From UBA6168 sp039819485 (GTDB lineage Bacteria; Bacteroidota; Bacteroidia; Chitinophagales; Saprospiraceae), in the NCBI GenBank assembly GCA_039819485.1, contig JBCBRY010000034.1:6979-70978 (forward strand): a stretch of DNA of 64,000 nt, in the 5' to 3' direction. Numbering within the stretch: the first letter of the stretch is position 1; each line of letters begins with the position of its first letter. Of the stretch, positions 43,122-50,082 are shown piece after piece. Under the pieces are notes generated by a model that saw only the letters and a list, made by a program, of their open reading frames with translations, searched no databases and was not told the DNA's origin. The translations under genes were made by a program, and so were the position numbers.

Positions 43122-43918
43122 TGGAAGGTAAGCAAGACATATCGATCAGCCTGAACAAATACATCAGCGATACCGGTATTTGCTCGCGCCGGGAAGCGGA
43201 CAAAATGATCAAAGACGGGCGCGTCACCATTAACGGAGAGCCAACCCGACTCGGCAACCGCGTATTCGAGGGGGATGTGGTGCGGATCGACAACAAGCCG
43301 CTGCGGGCCAAACCCAAAGCATTGTATATCGCCTTTAACAAACCGGTTGGGATTGTCTGTACGACAGATTTAAAGGAAAAGAAAAATATAATCAGTTACA
43401 TCAACCATCCACAAAGGCTTTTTCCAATCGGGCGCTTGGACAAGCCTTCGCAGGGTTTGATTTTTTTGACCAATGATGGAAACATTGTCAATAAAATATT
43501 GCGTGCCGGGAACAACAATGAAAAAGAATACCTTGTAACGGTCAAACAAAAAATCACCGCAGACTTTATAAAAAAAATGGGTGCAGGAATTCCAATACTC
43601 GGCACCGTTACCAAAAAATGTAAAGTCGAAAAAATAGACACATTTAATTTCAGAATTATTCTAACGCAAGGACTCAACCGGCAAATCAGGCGCATGTGCG
43701 AATACCTGGGCTATGATGTAACCAGGTTGGAACGAGTCCGCATCATGAACGTTAAGATAGGCAAATTAAAAATCGGGCAATGGCGGGAACTGACCGGACC
43801 AGAGATGGGGCGAATCAATGAGCTGGTGGCCCATTCCTCTAAAACAGAAGAGGCTTCCATTGATAAAAATAAAATGAAAAAAAAACATACCAGAAAAAAA
43901 AGAAATAAACAACGATGA
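43121..43918 (+). CDS. rluF: RluF-type 23S rRNA pseudouridine synthase
   Basis: A 265-residue protein. An S4 RNA-binding domain begins near residue 7 (LNKYISDTGICSRREADKMI). The catalytic Asp is in PIGRLDKPSQGLIFLTNDG, and the NRQIRRMCEYLGYDVTRLER block completes the RluB/E/F family fold. By similarity it would modify uridine 2604 of 23S rRNA. The C-terminal tail (KMKKKHTRKKRNKQR) is very basic. It overlaps the beta-lactamase gene by 4 bp (ATGA), so the two are translationally coupled. Confidence 0.88.
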   Translation: MEGKQDISISLNKYISDTGICSRREADKMIKDGRVTINGEPTRLGNRVFEGDVVRIDNKPLRAKPKALYIAFNKPVGIVCTTDLKEKKNIISYINHPQRLFPIGRLDKPSQGLIFLTNDGNIVNKILRAGNNNEKEYLVTVKQKITADFIKKMGAGIPILGTVTKKCKVEKIDTFNFRIILTQGLNRQIRRMCEYLGYDVTRLERVRIMNVKIGKLKIGQWRELTGPEMGRINELVAHSSKTEEASIDKNKMKKKHTRKKRNKQR

Positions 43919-44760
43919 AATATTTACCCCTTTTTCTAATCCTTTTTTTATCCTGCACCAATAAAGACCTATCTGAAAATAAAAAAAATTTAATACCAGA
44001 GAAAACGCAGCCGGAAAGAATTGTTTCCTCACACTTACAGGCCATTGTTGACTCCGCTGAATTAAACGGCTCCATTTTAATTTTTGACCCGCAAAAACAA
44101 ATCTATTTTTCCAATGATTTCGAATGGGCGGAAATTGGACATTTGCCAGCCTCTACATTTAAAATTCCCAACTCCATGATTTTTCTCGAAAGCGGGGTCA
44201 TCGCAAACGACAGTGCCTTAATTAAATGGGACGGTAAAAAAAGGGATTTTAAAATGTGGGAAAGGGATTTTATTTTTCGTGATGCATTTAAATATTCCTG
44301 CCTGCCTTGCTACCAGGAAATCACCAGACGTCTTGGATATGCGAAAATGAAAGAATTTACTTCTAAATTAAATTATGGAAACCTGGTTTTTGATTCAACT
44401 GATTTTGACGCTTTCTGGGTAGCAGGGGAATCTACCATTTCCCAATTCCAGCAGATTGATTTTCTACAACGTTTTTACCAACATCAGCTACCCATCAGTG
44501 AACGCACCGATAAGATGGTCCGCGATATTTTTATCATGGAAAAATCCGATGATTATACTTTGAGCGGCAAGACTGGGTGGAGCTTTTCAGAAGGACAGAA
44601 CGACAACGGATGGTTCGTGGGTTACCTGCAAAAAAAAGACGGCCTGTTTTACTTCGCAACGAATATAGAACCGACAGAAAGGTTTGACATGAATTCGTTT
44701 ATTAAAATCAGAAAAGCAATTACGATGGACGCCTTGAGGCATTTAAAAATTATCGGCTGA
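43915..44760 (+). CDS. Class D (OXA-type) beta-lactamase-like lipoprotein
   Basis: A 281-residue penicilloyl serine transferase. A lipoprotein signal (MKYLPLFLILFLSC) precedes the catalytic domain. Motif 1 STFK is residues 80-83 (PASTFKIPNSM), motif 2 SxV is replaced by Ser128-Cys-Leu (YSCLPCYQEI), YGN is at about 154-156 and KTG at 219-221 (SGKTGWSF). These residues define class D beta-lactamases, and hydrolysis of beta-lactams is expected if the motif 2 change is tolerated. It could also be a sensor or peptidase homolog. It is coupled to rluF, an unusual operon partner. Confidence 0.85.
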   Translation: MKYLPLFLILFLSCTNKDLSENKKNLIPEKTQPERIVSSHLQAIVDSAELNGSILIFDPQKQIYFSNDFEWAEIGHLPASTFKIPNSMIFLESGVIANDSALIKWDGKKRDFKMWERDFIFRDAFKYSCLPCYQEITRRLGYAKMKEFTSKLNYGNLVFDSTDFDAFWVAGESTISQFQQIDFLQRFYQHQLPISERTDKMVRDIFIMEKSDDYTLSGKTGWSFSEGQNDNGWFVGYLQKKDGLFYFATNIEPTERFDMNSFIKIRKAITMDALRHLKIIG

Positions 44761-45091
44761 ACAATCAGCACATGTGAGTGAATAGCAGGGGAGTTTGCAA
44801 GGAAGCGAGTCCTTGTTTTCACACCTGCGGTGCAGCGAGCCCATTTCGTTCCAGATCTACCTGTATTCGGTCGTCAAACGCTGTAGCCCTATTGTTATGG
44901 AAGCGCCAATCCCATAATTTTGATGTAATAAACCGACAACTCCTACCGAACAATCTACATTTCTATATTTCACAGTAAAACAATAAGGACAGATTTGCCC
45001 CTTACACTTGGCTCTGTTCTCGCTCATTAGTCAAACGTTTCGGGAATAACGATGGAGCTGTTATTTGATCAATAACGCCAATTTTATATTT
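44761..45091. other. 330-bp region with possible beta-barrel gene remnant
   Basis: No intact gene is visible. The minus strand from about 44976 to 44857 reads VKYRNVDCSVGVVGLL and HQNYGIGASITIGLQRLTTE then Arg and a stop, which looks like the last strands of an outer-membrane beta-barrel. It may be a decayed gene end, but the fragment is too short to be sure. Confidence 0.3.
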
Positions 45092-46576
45092 TCATTTAGT
45101 GGGTTGTTCAATGAGTTTCCTTGTAAAATCCATGGCTGCGTCCCTTCCTTCCAAGAGGTCCCAGATGGTATTTTTCACCTCGTGGTCAGGCTGGACACCA
45201 AAACCGGTATTTTCCATTTTCAGTGCCATTTCAAATTGAACGATGGGTAGAATAGCCCGGATTTTTGTGTTCGGCAATACCAGCGGCAACATGACCCCGC
45301 TGGTATTCGACACGGGATTTCCGCCGGCTTCTTCTCCAATAAAAGTCGCCAGGTTGTAATCTTTGATGATCCCGGTCATTTCACCGGTAGCAGAAAAAGA
45401 ATAAGGATCGGTCAGCACATACGTTTTTCCTTTAAAAACATTTTTGGCCGGTTTACAATTGCGGTATTTCCGCAGGCTTTTGGCAACGTAACCTCCGTCC
45501 CGTTTTTTCACTCGGGCCCATGCGAATAAGTTCAACATTTTGGCTCCACTATCATATAATTTGGCGTTGGGAATTTTATTGACCAACAGTCCCATGTCGT
45601 CATAAAAATCAAAACGCTGGTCGTATAAATGAGCAAAAAGGGCAATGGTCGGTTCAGGATCACCGCCACCATTGCTGCGCATATCAATGATTAAATGCCG
45701 GACATTATTTTCCTTTATTTTTTGAAATGATTCCTTAAAAAATTTTTTGTGGCTTTTTCCAGTTGTTTTTCTGACCCAGCTTTTGCTAAAGGTTTTTAAT
45801 GTCATCGTAGCCACATCACCATTGATCTTTAAAGTATAAGCCGGTTCTTTTGTCGTCCACATGGATTTCGGCAAATTGGGATATCGCGCCCGGCGCACCT
45901 CCCTTATTTTAGGCAATAATTCTGCTTTAATTGTTTTCGAAAATTCTTTTTCCATTCCATTTTGAAATACCATTTTATAATTTTCAGGCGTACCAATCAT
46001 TAAAGCAAAATAGGACTTAAACCCATCCGAAGCCGACCGTATTCGAAGGCTTTTATTATATCCATCCCGCGTCATTTGCGAAGCAAAAAATTCGATATAT
46101 TCTTTTGGGGTTTTTCCATTTATTTCTTTTATAAAATACCCTGGCTTAATTTCTTCCGCTTCTGACAGATTCCGAAAAACAAATAAGGTGTCCCGGTCCC
46201 AGTATACATCGAAAGGAAAACGGGGCAGTTCTTCTCCCAGCTTTTTCATGTATGCCTTTGAGTTGTAATAATCCGTATGGCCATTGGCGATATATTTCAG
46301 AGTAGGCCGCAACAACCGGTAAAATTCAATTTCAGATTTGGGTTCATTCAGTGCTGCCTCCACATTTGCAAAAGCTGCATCCAGACTGTCCTTTGGAAAA
46401 TATAAATATAAAGCGGTGTGAATGGCCTCCATATTTTCTTTTAATATTTTCAGGTCGGCTTTTAATTCAGTGGAGGAAAACTTTTTATCAGGTGTTGCAT
46501 TATTTTGAGCAAAGATTGGAATAGAAAAAGCAAACAGTACTATTGAAAAATAATGCTTTAAGGAGAGGTTGTACAT
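45092..46576 (-). CDS. S41-family peptidase, exported
   Basis: A 494-residue protein with signal peptide (MYNLSLKHYFSIVLFAFSIPIFAQ). A PDZ-like region (ETPENYKMVFQNG and others) precedes the tail-specific protease domain; NNVRHLIIDMRSNGGGDPEP is the S41 core and TYVLTDPYSFSATGEMTGII holds the nucleophilic Ser in SFSAT. The final part (NTSGVMLPLVLPNTKIRAIL, GFGVQPDHEVKNT) matches the family end, in which the PD of GxGVxPD is kept. It likely cleaves exported or misfolded proteins. Confidence 0.88.
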   Translation of the reverse strand: MYNLSLKHYFSIVLFAFSIPIFAQNNATPDKKFSSTELKADLKILKENMEAIHTALYLYFPKDSLDAAFANVEAALNEPKSEIEFYRLLRPTLKYIANGHTDYYNSKAYMKKLGEELPRFPFDVYWDRDTLFVFRNLSEAEEIKPGYFIKEINGKTPKEYIEFFASQMTRDGYNKSLRIRSASDGFKSYFALMIGTPENYKMVFQNGMEKEFSKTIKAELLPKIREVRRARYPNLPKSMWTTKEPAYTLKINGDVATMTLKTFSKSWVRKTTGKSHKKFFKESFQKIKENNVRHLIIDMRSNGGGDPEPTIALFAHLYDQRFDFYDDMGLLVNKIPNAKLYDSGAKMLNLFAWARVKKRDGGYVAKSLRKYRNCKPAKNVFKGKTYVLTDPYSFSATGEMTGIIKDYNLATFIGEEAGGNPVSNTSGVMLPLVLPNTKIRAILPIVQFEMALKMENTGFGVQPDHEVKNTIWDLLEGRDAAMDFTRKLIEQPTK

Positions 46577-47119
46577 TTGAACAATAAAATTTATTTTAAG
46601 AAAAAAAGGAAATGCGAAAATAAGTAATTGGTTCTGATATCAGATGCAAACCATCATGGGCTCCCCTTATTTGCCAAACAAAAAAATCATTTTTTCAAAA
46701 AATAATAATTTTGCAAAAAACTGAAAATCAATTGTTTACAATTTCTATTGCTTTTTTTTTGAAAAAAATTAAATACTCCGGGAACTAAATAAAACATCTT
46801 TTTGGTTTATCTGCCCGTAACTCCAAAACAACCATTTTCATCTGTTTTATCTAAAAAAAAATGAAAAAGCTTCAAAATATTAATTTTCATAATAACCTCC
46901 ACACCGACGGCTTCGTCGGGCATGATGAGCGATTTATTGGGGCCAGTTTACCAGCCGCCCGAATAGACGATCAGCGGGAGGGTATCCTCTTCTAAACAGC
47001 TTCCGTCAAAAGAGACCGCAAGCTGTTAGAAGCGCAGCTGCGGTGATTATTATTTTCATTTTCCCAATTCTGTAGCCTGCTATTTAAAAAAGAGAAAAAG
47101 GTGATACTGATGAATGTGC
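46577..47119. other. AT-rich region before the tRNA array
   Basis: No gene is visible. 46860-46905 and 47040-47060 hold inverted AT words (AATGAAAA/TTTTCATT); between them lies a GC-rich block (46906-47040) with several partial inversions such as AAACAGCTTCCG and CAAGCTGTTAG. This might be a degraded element at the left border of the array. Confidence 0.4.
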
Positions 47120-47194
47120 TACTTCGTAACTCATTAGGTTAGAGTCTCTGATGGAAAATCAGTAGGTAGCTGGTTCGAATCCAGCCGAGGCCAA
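47120..47194 (+). tRNA. tRNA-Phe-like (GAA), degenerate
   Basis: A normal T arm (GCTGG TTCGAAT CCAGC) and D arm are present. The anticodon loop TGGAAAA would place GAA (Phe), but the invariant U33 is G and the acceptor has mismatches at the first two pairs. It is probably a pseudo-tRNA. Confidence 0.6.
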
Positions 47195-47384
47195 TTGGCC
47201 AAATCGCACTTTCAATTTTTGTTCACCTCCTCTTTTTATTAAAAATACAAACATATTGAGCCAGCGATAAGCGCTGCTTATTCAAGGCTAATATGGCTAA
47301 AAGATAATTGCAAATTATTTTTTTGACCAGCGCCGCAACAATTAAACAAATGACATTTAATTGAATGGCCTTGGTTTGCCAACC

Positions 47385-47456
47385 GGTGATGTGGCGCAAT
47401 GGTAGCGCAGCGGATTGTCTATCCGAAGGCTGCGGGTTCGAGTCCCGTCATTACCG
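47385..47456 (+). tRNA. tRNA-Asp (GTC)
   Basis: Acceptor GGTGATG pairs with CATTACC, and loop TTGTCTA carries GTC. D stem GCGC/GCGC and T arm GCGGG TTCGAGT CCCGT are good. No CCA is encoded. Confidence 0.9.
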
Positions 47457-47519
47457 CTCAATTAGGATATTGAGATATTTTAAAGTAGTTCTTTGAAAAG
47501 GTGTAGTCAACAAATAGTT

Positions 47520-47594
47520 GGGGGCCCATGTCCCAAGGCTCGGCGACACTGCTTTGCAAGCAGCGTGCGATGGGTTCGATTCCCATGGCTTCCA
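47520..47594 (+). tRNA. tRNA-Ala (TGC)
   Basis: Acceptor GGGGGCC pairs with GGCTTCC using two G-U pairs. The loop TTTGCAA carries TGC. T arm ATGGG TTCGATT CCCAT. The D stem is weak with G-U pairs. Confidence 0.85.
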
Positions 47595-47600
47595 CATAAG

Positions 47601-47625
47601 GGTAGAGAGTCTCGTCTCTCTACTC
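47601..47625 (+). repeat. Inter-tRNA hairpin (GTAGAGAG words)
   Basis: GGTAGAGAG and CTCTCTACT pair with a short loop between tRNA-Ala and tRNA-Pro; words GAGAG/CTCTC are repeated. Confidence 0.5.
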
Positions 47626-47638
47626 TCCACTAAACTAT

Positions 47639-47712
47639 CTAGGCGTAGCTTAACGCAGAGCGCTGCCTTTGGAGGGCAGGAGATGGAGAGCCTGCTCCTT
47701 CCGCTTAGACCA
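47639..47712 (+). tRNA. tRNA-Pro (TGG), unusual T arm
   Basis: Acceptor CTAGGCG pairs with CGCTTAG, D stem GCTT/GAGC and loop TTTGGAG (TGG) are good, and ACCA is encoded. The T arm lacks TTCRANT: it reads GGAGA GCCTGCT CCTTC, so the T-loop contacts would be lost. Confidence 0.7.
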
Positions 47713-47715
47713 ATT

Positions 47716-47790
47716 GCCTTCGTAGCCCAATCTGGAAGAGGCACTGGACTTAGACCCCAGTCAGTGTGAGTTCGAATCTCACCGAAGGTA
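47716..47790 (+). tRNA. tRNA-Leu-like (TAG) with short variable arm
   Basis: Acceptor GCCTTCG/CGAAGGT and T arm GTGAG TTCGAAT CTCAC are good. The loop region ACTGGACTTAGACCCCAGT carries TAG (Leu). Bacterial Leu tRNAs have a long variable arm; here only about 5 nt follow the anticodon stem, so identity is doubtful. Confidence 0.75.
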
Positions 47791-47868
47791 CTTTTCATTA
47801 TAGCGTGCCAAGTGCTGGGAGGAGCGTATGCACTCATCATCCTGCTTTCAGCACTCAACACTACAAAT

Positions 47869-47942
47869 AGCCATATCGTCTAATGGATCAAAGACAGGGG
47901 TCTACGAAGCCCCAGATCGGGGTTCGACTCCCTGTGTGGCTA
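47869..47942 (+). tRNA. tRNA-Arg (ACG)
   Basis: Acceptor AGCCATA/TGTGGCT, D stem GTCT/AGAC, loop CTACGAA (ACG), T arm CGGGG TTCGACT CCCTG. No CCA encoded. Confidence 0.9.
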
Positions 47943-47946
47943 CTGG

Positions 47947-48206
47947 GGAGTTTTGATTCTGAGTTGTTGAGTTTTGAGTTACTCAAAAAAAAACAAAAAA
48001 GAAAAAAAAAAACAAAAAAAGAAAAAAAGCGGGCCCCCAACAGACAAAAAAAACGAAAAGAGGAGGAGGAGGGGGGGGNNNNNNNNNNCGCCCCCCCCCC
48101 CCCCCCTGCGGCTTTTCTCCCCTTTTGGTGGTTGTCTTTTTTGTTTGTGTTGTTATTCTTTCTCATCCCACCAACAAAAAACTCAACAACTCAGAATCAA
48201 AACTCC
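47947..48206. repeat. Large word-repeat hairpin spanning a scaffold gap
   Basis: A 29-nt arm GGAGTTTTGATTCTGAGTTG (from 47947) is matched perfectly by 48178-48206. Between the arms lie a poly-purine tract, Ns and a poly-pyrimidine tract that do not look like natural sequence. The word GAGTT is repeated. Confidence 0.9.
48079..48088. other. Scaffold gap (10 N)
   Basis: Ten N bases sit between a G run (from 48071) and a C run (from 48090). The true length is unknown. Open frames crossing it are artefacts. Confidence 0.95.
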
Positions 48207-48217
48207 TACAAAAGAAC

Positions 48218-48272
48218 ATCAGGTGCCCCTCAACATTCTCTCTCTCGATATACAAAGGAGGTGGCACCTGAT
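48218..48272. repeat. Hairpin between tRNAs (ATCAGGTGCC)
   Basis: ATCAGGTGCC (48218-48227) and GGCACCTGAT (48263-48272) pair perfectly, with a further four pairs inside after one bulge. It directly precedes tRNA-Gly. Confidence 0.75.
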
Positions 48273-48283
48273 CAGATACACAA

Positions 48284-48354
48284 GCAGGTATAGTACAAGG
48301 GCAGTATCTCTGGCTTCCACCCAGAAGATGTCGGTTCAATTCCGACTGCCTGCT
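48284..48354 (+). tRNA. tRNA-Gly (TCC)
   Basis: Acceptor GCAGGTA/TGCCTGC, anticodon stem TCTGG/CCAGA with loop CTTCCAC (TCC), T arm GTCGG TTCAATT CCGAC. No CCA encoded. Confidence 0.9.
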
Positions 48355-48389
48355 CGAAAGGGTAAGTAGGCGAATAGGCCACTCAAAAA

Positions 48390-48464
48390 AGCGATGTGGC
48401 GCAACGGGAGCGCAGCTCTGTTACATAGAGTTGGTTGGGAGTTCGAATCTCTCCATCGCTACCA
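48390..48464 (+). tRNA. tRNA-Val (TAC)
   Basis: Acceptor AGCGATG/CATCGCT, D stem GCGC/GCGC, loop GTTACAT (TAC), T arm GGGAG TTCGAAT CTCTC. ACCA encoded. Confidence 0.9.
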
Positions 48465-48481
48465 AATAAAATAAGGGATAC

Positions 48482-48553
48482 GGTCGAGTAGCTCAACGGC
48501 AGAGCGTCCTCCTGTTAAGGGGATGGTTATAGGTTCGAATCCTATCTGGGCCG
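48482..48553 (+). tRNA. tRNA-Asn (GTT)
   Basis: Acceptor GGTCGAG/CTGGGCC with one G-G mismatch, D stem GCTC/GAGC, loop CTGTTAA (GTT), T arm ATAGG TTCGAAT CCTAT. Confidence 0.88.
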
Positions 48554-48610
48554 CGTAGTTTAGTTATTAATCACTCATAGCACAATAACCCATAACTTAA
48601 AAACCAACCA

Positions 48611-48683
48611 TTCTGGTATAGCAAAACTGGTACTGCATCCCACTTGTAATGGGAAGATTGTTGGTTCGAGCCCAACTGCCAGA
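48611..48683 (+). tRNA. tRNA-Thr (TGT)
   Basis: Acceptor TCTGGTA/TGCCAGA, anticodon stem TCCCA/TGGGA with loop CTTGTAA (TGT), T arm GTTGG TTCGAGC CCAAC. The D stem is weak. Confidence 0.88.
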
Positions 48684-48689
48684 TCTGTA

Positions 48690-48764
48690 CTCCGATGTAG
48701 CTCAATTGGTCAGAGCACTTGCCTGATACGTAAGTGGCTGGTGGTTCGAATCCATCCATCGGGA
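48690..48764 (+). tRNA. tRNA-Ile (GAT)
   Basis: Acceptor TCCGATG/CATCGGG, D stem GCTC/GAGC, loop CTGATAC (GAT), T arm GGTGG TTCGAAT CCATC. Confidence 0.9.
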
Positions 48765-48778
48765 CTTTTTCTTGAGTA

Positions 48779-48850
48779 GGCAACAAAGCTCTCGTGGAGA
48801 GAGCGTCCCGTTGAAGCCGGGAAGGGTAGGGTTCGACTCCCGTGTTGCCA
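48779..48850 (+). tRNA. tRNA-Phe (GAA)
   Basis: Acceptor GGCAACA/TGTTGCC, anticodon stem TCCCG/CGGGA with loop TTGAAGC (GAA). The T stem has only three good pairs, and base 37 is G instead of A. Decodes Phe if functional. Confidence 0.8.
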
Positions 48851-48905
48851 CAGGTGGATTTTGAGTTTATTCATTCCTCATTTTTTTTATTCACTCATTA
48901 AATAA

Positions 48906-48982
48906 TGCACGGTAGTGTAAATGGTACAACATACCGGTTTCATACGCCGGAGCTATGGGTTCAAGTCCCATCTGTGCAACCA
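48906..48982 (+). tRNA. tRNA-Met (CAT)
   Basis: Acceptor TGCACGG/CTGTGCA, anticodon stem CCGGT/GCCGG with loop TTCATAC (CAT), T arm ATGGG TTCAAGT CCCAT. ACCA encoded. It could be elongator Met or a C34-modified Ile tRNA; initiator features are not evident. Confidence 0.88.
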
Positions 48983-49012
48983 TGCCAAAAAACCATGAAC
49001 CAGAAACCAAAT
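48983..49012. repeat. Single-arm word remnant (AACCAGAAACC)
   Basis: ACCATGAACCAGAAACCA-type words appear between tRNA-Met and tRNA-Gln without a complementary arm, matching the words at 18078 and 22218. Confidence 0.5.
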
Positions 49013-49026
49013 GGCCCCTCCACTCT

Positions 49027-49097
49027 TGCCCGGTCGTCTAACGGCAGGATAGCTGGCTTTGAATCAGCAGATGCAGGTTCGAGTCCTGCTCGGGCAT
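49027..49097 (+). tRNA. tRNA-Gln (TTG)
   Basis: Acceptor TGCCCGG/TCGGGCA, anticodon stem GCTGG/TCAGC with loop CTTTGAA (TTG), T arm GCAGG TTCGAGT CCTGC. Confidence 0.9.
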
Positions 49098-49102
49098 CCT
49101 TT

Positions 49103-49131
49103 GAGTTATGAGTCCACAAAACTCATGACTC
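49103..49131. repeat. Inter-tRNA hairpin (GAGTTATGAGT)
   Basis: GAGTTATGAGT and ACTCATGACTC pair over 11 bp with one G-U, between tRNA-Gln and tRNA-Lys. Confidence 0.7.
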
Positions 49132-49137
49132 TATATC

Positions 49138-49211
49138 CGCTTCGTAGCTTAATTGCGCAAAGCACCCGGCTTTTAACCGGGGGACTGCAGGTTCGAATCC
49201 TGCCGGGGCGA
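49138..49211 (+). tRNA. tRNA-Lys (TTT)
   Basis: Acceptor CGCTTCG/CGGGGCG with two G-U pairs, anticodon stem CCCGG/CCGGG with loop CTTTTAA (TTT), T arm GCAGG TTCGAAT CCTGC. Confidence 0.9.
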
Positions 49212-49217
49212 CAGGTT

Positions 49218-49269
49218 AGTTATTGAGTTGGTGAGTTTTGTGTATTCAAAACTCGACCATTCAATAACT
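49218..49269. repeat. Word-repeat hairpin (GAGTT words) closing the tRNA array
   Basis: AGTTATTGAGTTGGTGAGTT (from 49218) pairs with 49247-49269 over 23 bp with four mismatches. GAGTT is iterated. The same words form the hairpins at 18790 and 47947. Confidence 0.8.
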
Positions 49270-49283
49270 CAAAATCCTTTCAC

Positions 49284-49318
49284 TCCTGTTGTCTAATTGG
49301 ATGAGGATATCGTCAAAT
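49284..49318 (+). pseudogene. 5' half of a tRNA (Glu/Gln-like)
   Basis: TCCTGTTGTCTAATTGGATG followed by AGGATATCG has the D-arm form of Glu/Gln tRNAs, but no anticodon or T arm follows; the sequence turns into AT-rich DNA. The array appears truncated here. Confidence 0.6.
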
Positions 49319-49368
49319 TACTTTTAAAGTAAAAAAACGCTAACTGCTTAAGTAAGCACGCAGGTGTA

Positions 49369-49927
49369 CTACATTTTCGCAAAACTGGTTTGCCATACTT
49401 TATTTTCGTAGAAAGTAGAAACCCAATAAATTCCTGGTTTAAAAGAAGAGATATTCAATTCTACCCTTTCATCCATTATTATTTGTTGCAGTAATTTTTT
49501 TCCGGCACTGTTGCGTATGATCAAGATGGCTTCACCATTAATTATTTCGGGGAAATGAAAATTGATGATGCCATAAGCCCCCAACATTGGCCAGGGAGGC
49601 ATTCCTTAAAATGAACAAATTGCCCGTTACTGTAGTGAGACCGGATAAACCATCCACATTGATAAGCGCACTGTTGTCCGATACAAATAAATCCCCATCA
49701 ATGGACGTGAGCGTATGGAGAGTAGACAGGTCGGTTATACTTCCCGACATTGCGTCATCTACAAATAAGTCTCCGGTAAAAGTACCGACGCATGAGAATG
49801 CATTCACTTCTGCCTGAGTAGTAAGGAAAATCGGACCTGTGCATTGCCCTGCTATTTGGGCTTCATGAATAAATAAATAGACAAAGAATAATAGCATACG
49901 TAATACAGTAAAATAATTTTTGCTCAT
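49369..49927 (-). pseudogene. Frameshifted LRR/receptor-L-domain protein with T9SS tail
   Basis: The gene starts at 49927 with a signal peptide (MSKNYFTVLRMLLFFVYLFI) and L-domain-like repeats (ITDLSTLHTLTSIDGDLFVS, INVDGLSGLTTVTGNLFI). After SLANVGGLW the frame closes, while a second frame overlapping it continues (GIINFHFPEIINGEAI) into a T9SS C-terminus ending KVWQTSFAKM. The two parts fit one protein if a frameshift near 49560 is assumed, with most L-domain repeats deleted. It is the remnant of a larger surface protein, or a sequencing error lies here. Confidence 0.75.
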
Positions 49928-49984
49928 CTTTTTATAAAATTTATTAGTGTTATTAATTTTTACTTTTATTAATTGACTGTTCAT

Positions 49985-50082
49985 AAAAATGACGCTTTTC
50001 CTTTCCCTGAAAAAGAATTTCAAGCTATGGAAACGAAGCATTTGCCATAATAAAAGTGTCATTTTTAGTACTCCTTATTTTT
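49985..50082 (+). repeat. Dispersed element with inverted termini, copy 2
   Basis: AAATGACGCTTTT (49987-49999) and AATAAAAGTGTCATTT (50049-50064) are inverted ends; CATTTGCC and TTTTTAGTACTCCTTATTTT align with the copies at 33967 (inverted) and 54627. It lies just upstream of the broken L-domain gene. Confidence 0.8.

Noticed and set aside
44857..44976. Possible end of an outer-membrane barrel gene on the minus strand
   Set aside because: The residues look plausible, but no strands upstream are readable, so I kept it as a note and not a gene.
46906..47040. Recombinase or integrase remnant at the left border of the tRNA array
   Set aside because: No frame longer than a few dozen residues and no recognisable motif.
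47883..48369. Open frames crossing the N run on both strands
   Set aside because: They translate homopolymer tracts and Ns inside a hairpin and overlap tRNA-Arg and tRNA-Gly.
47120..49318. rRNA operon associated with the tRNA cluster
   Set aside because: No 16S, 23S or 5S sequence is recognisable near the array.
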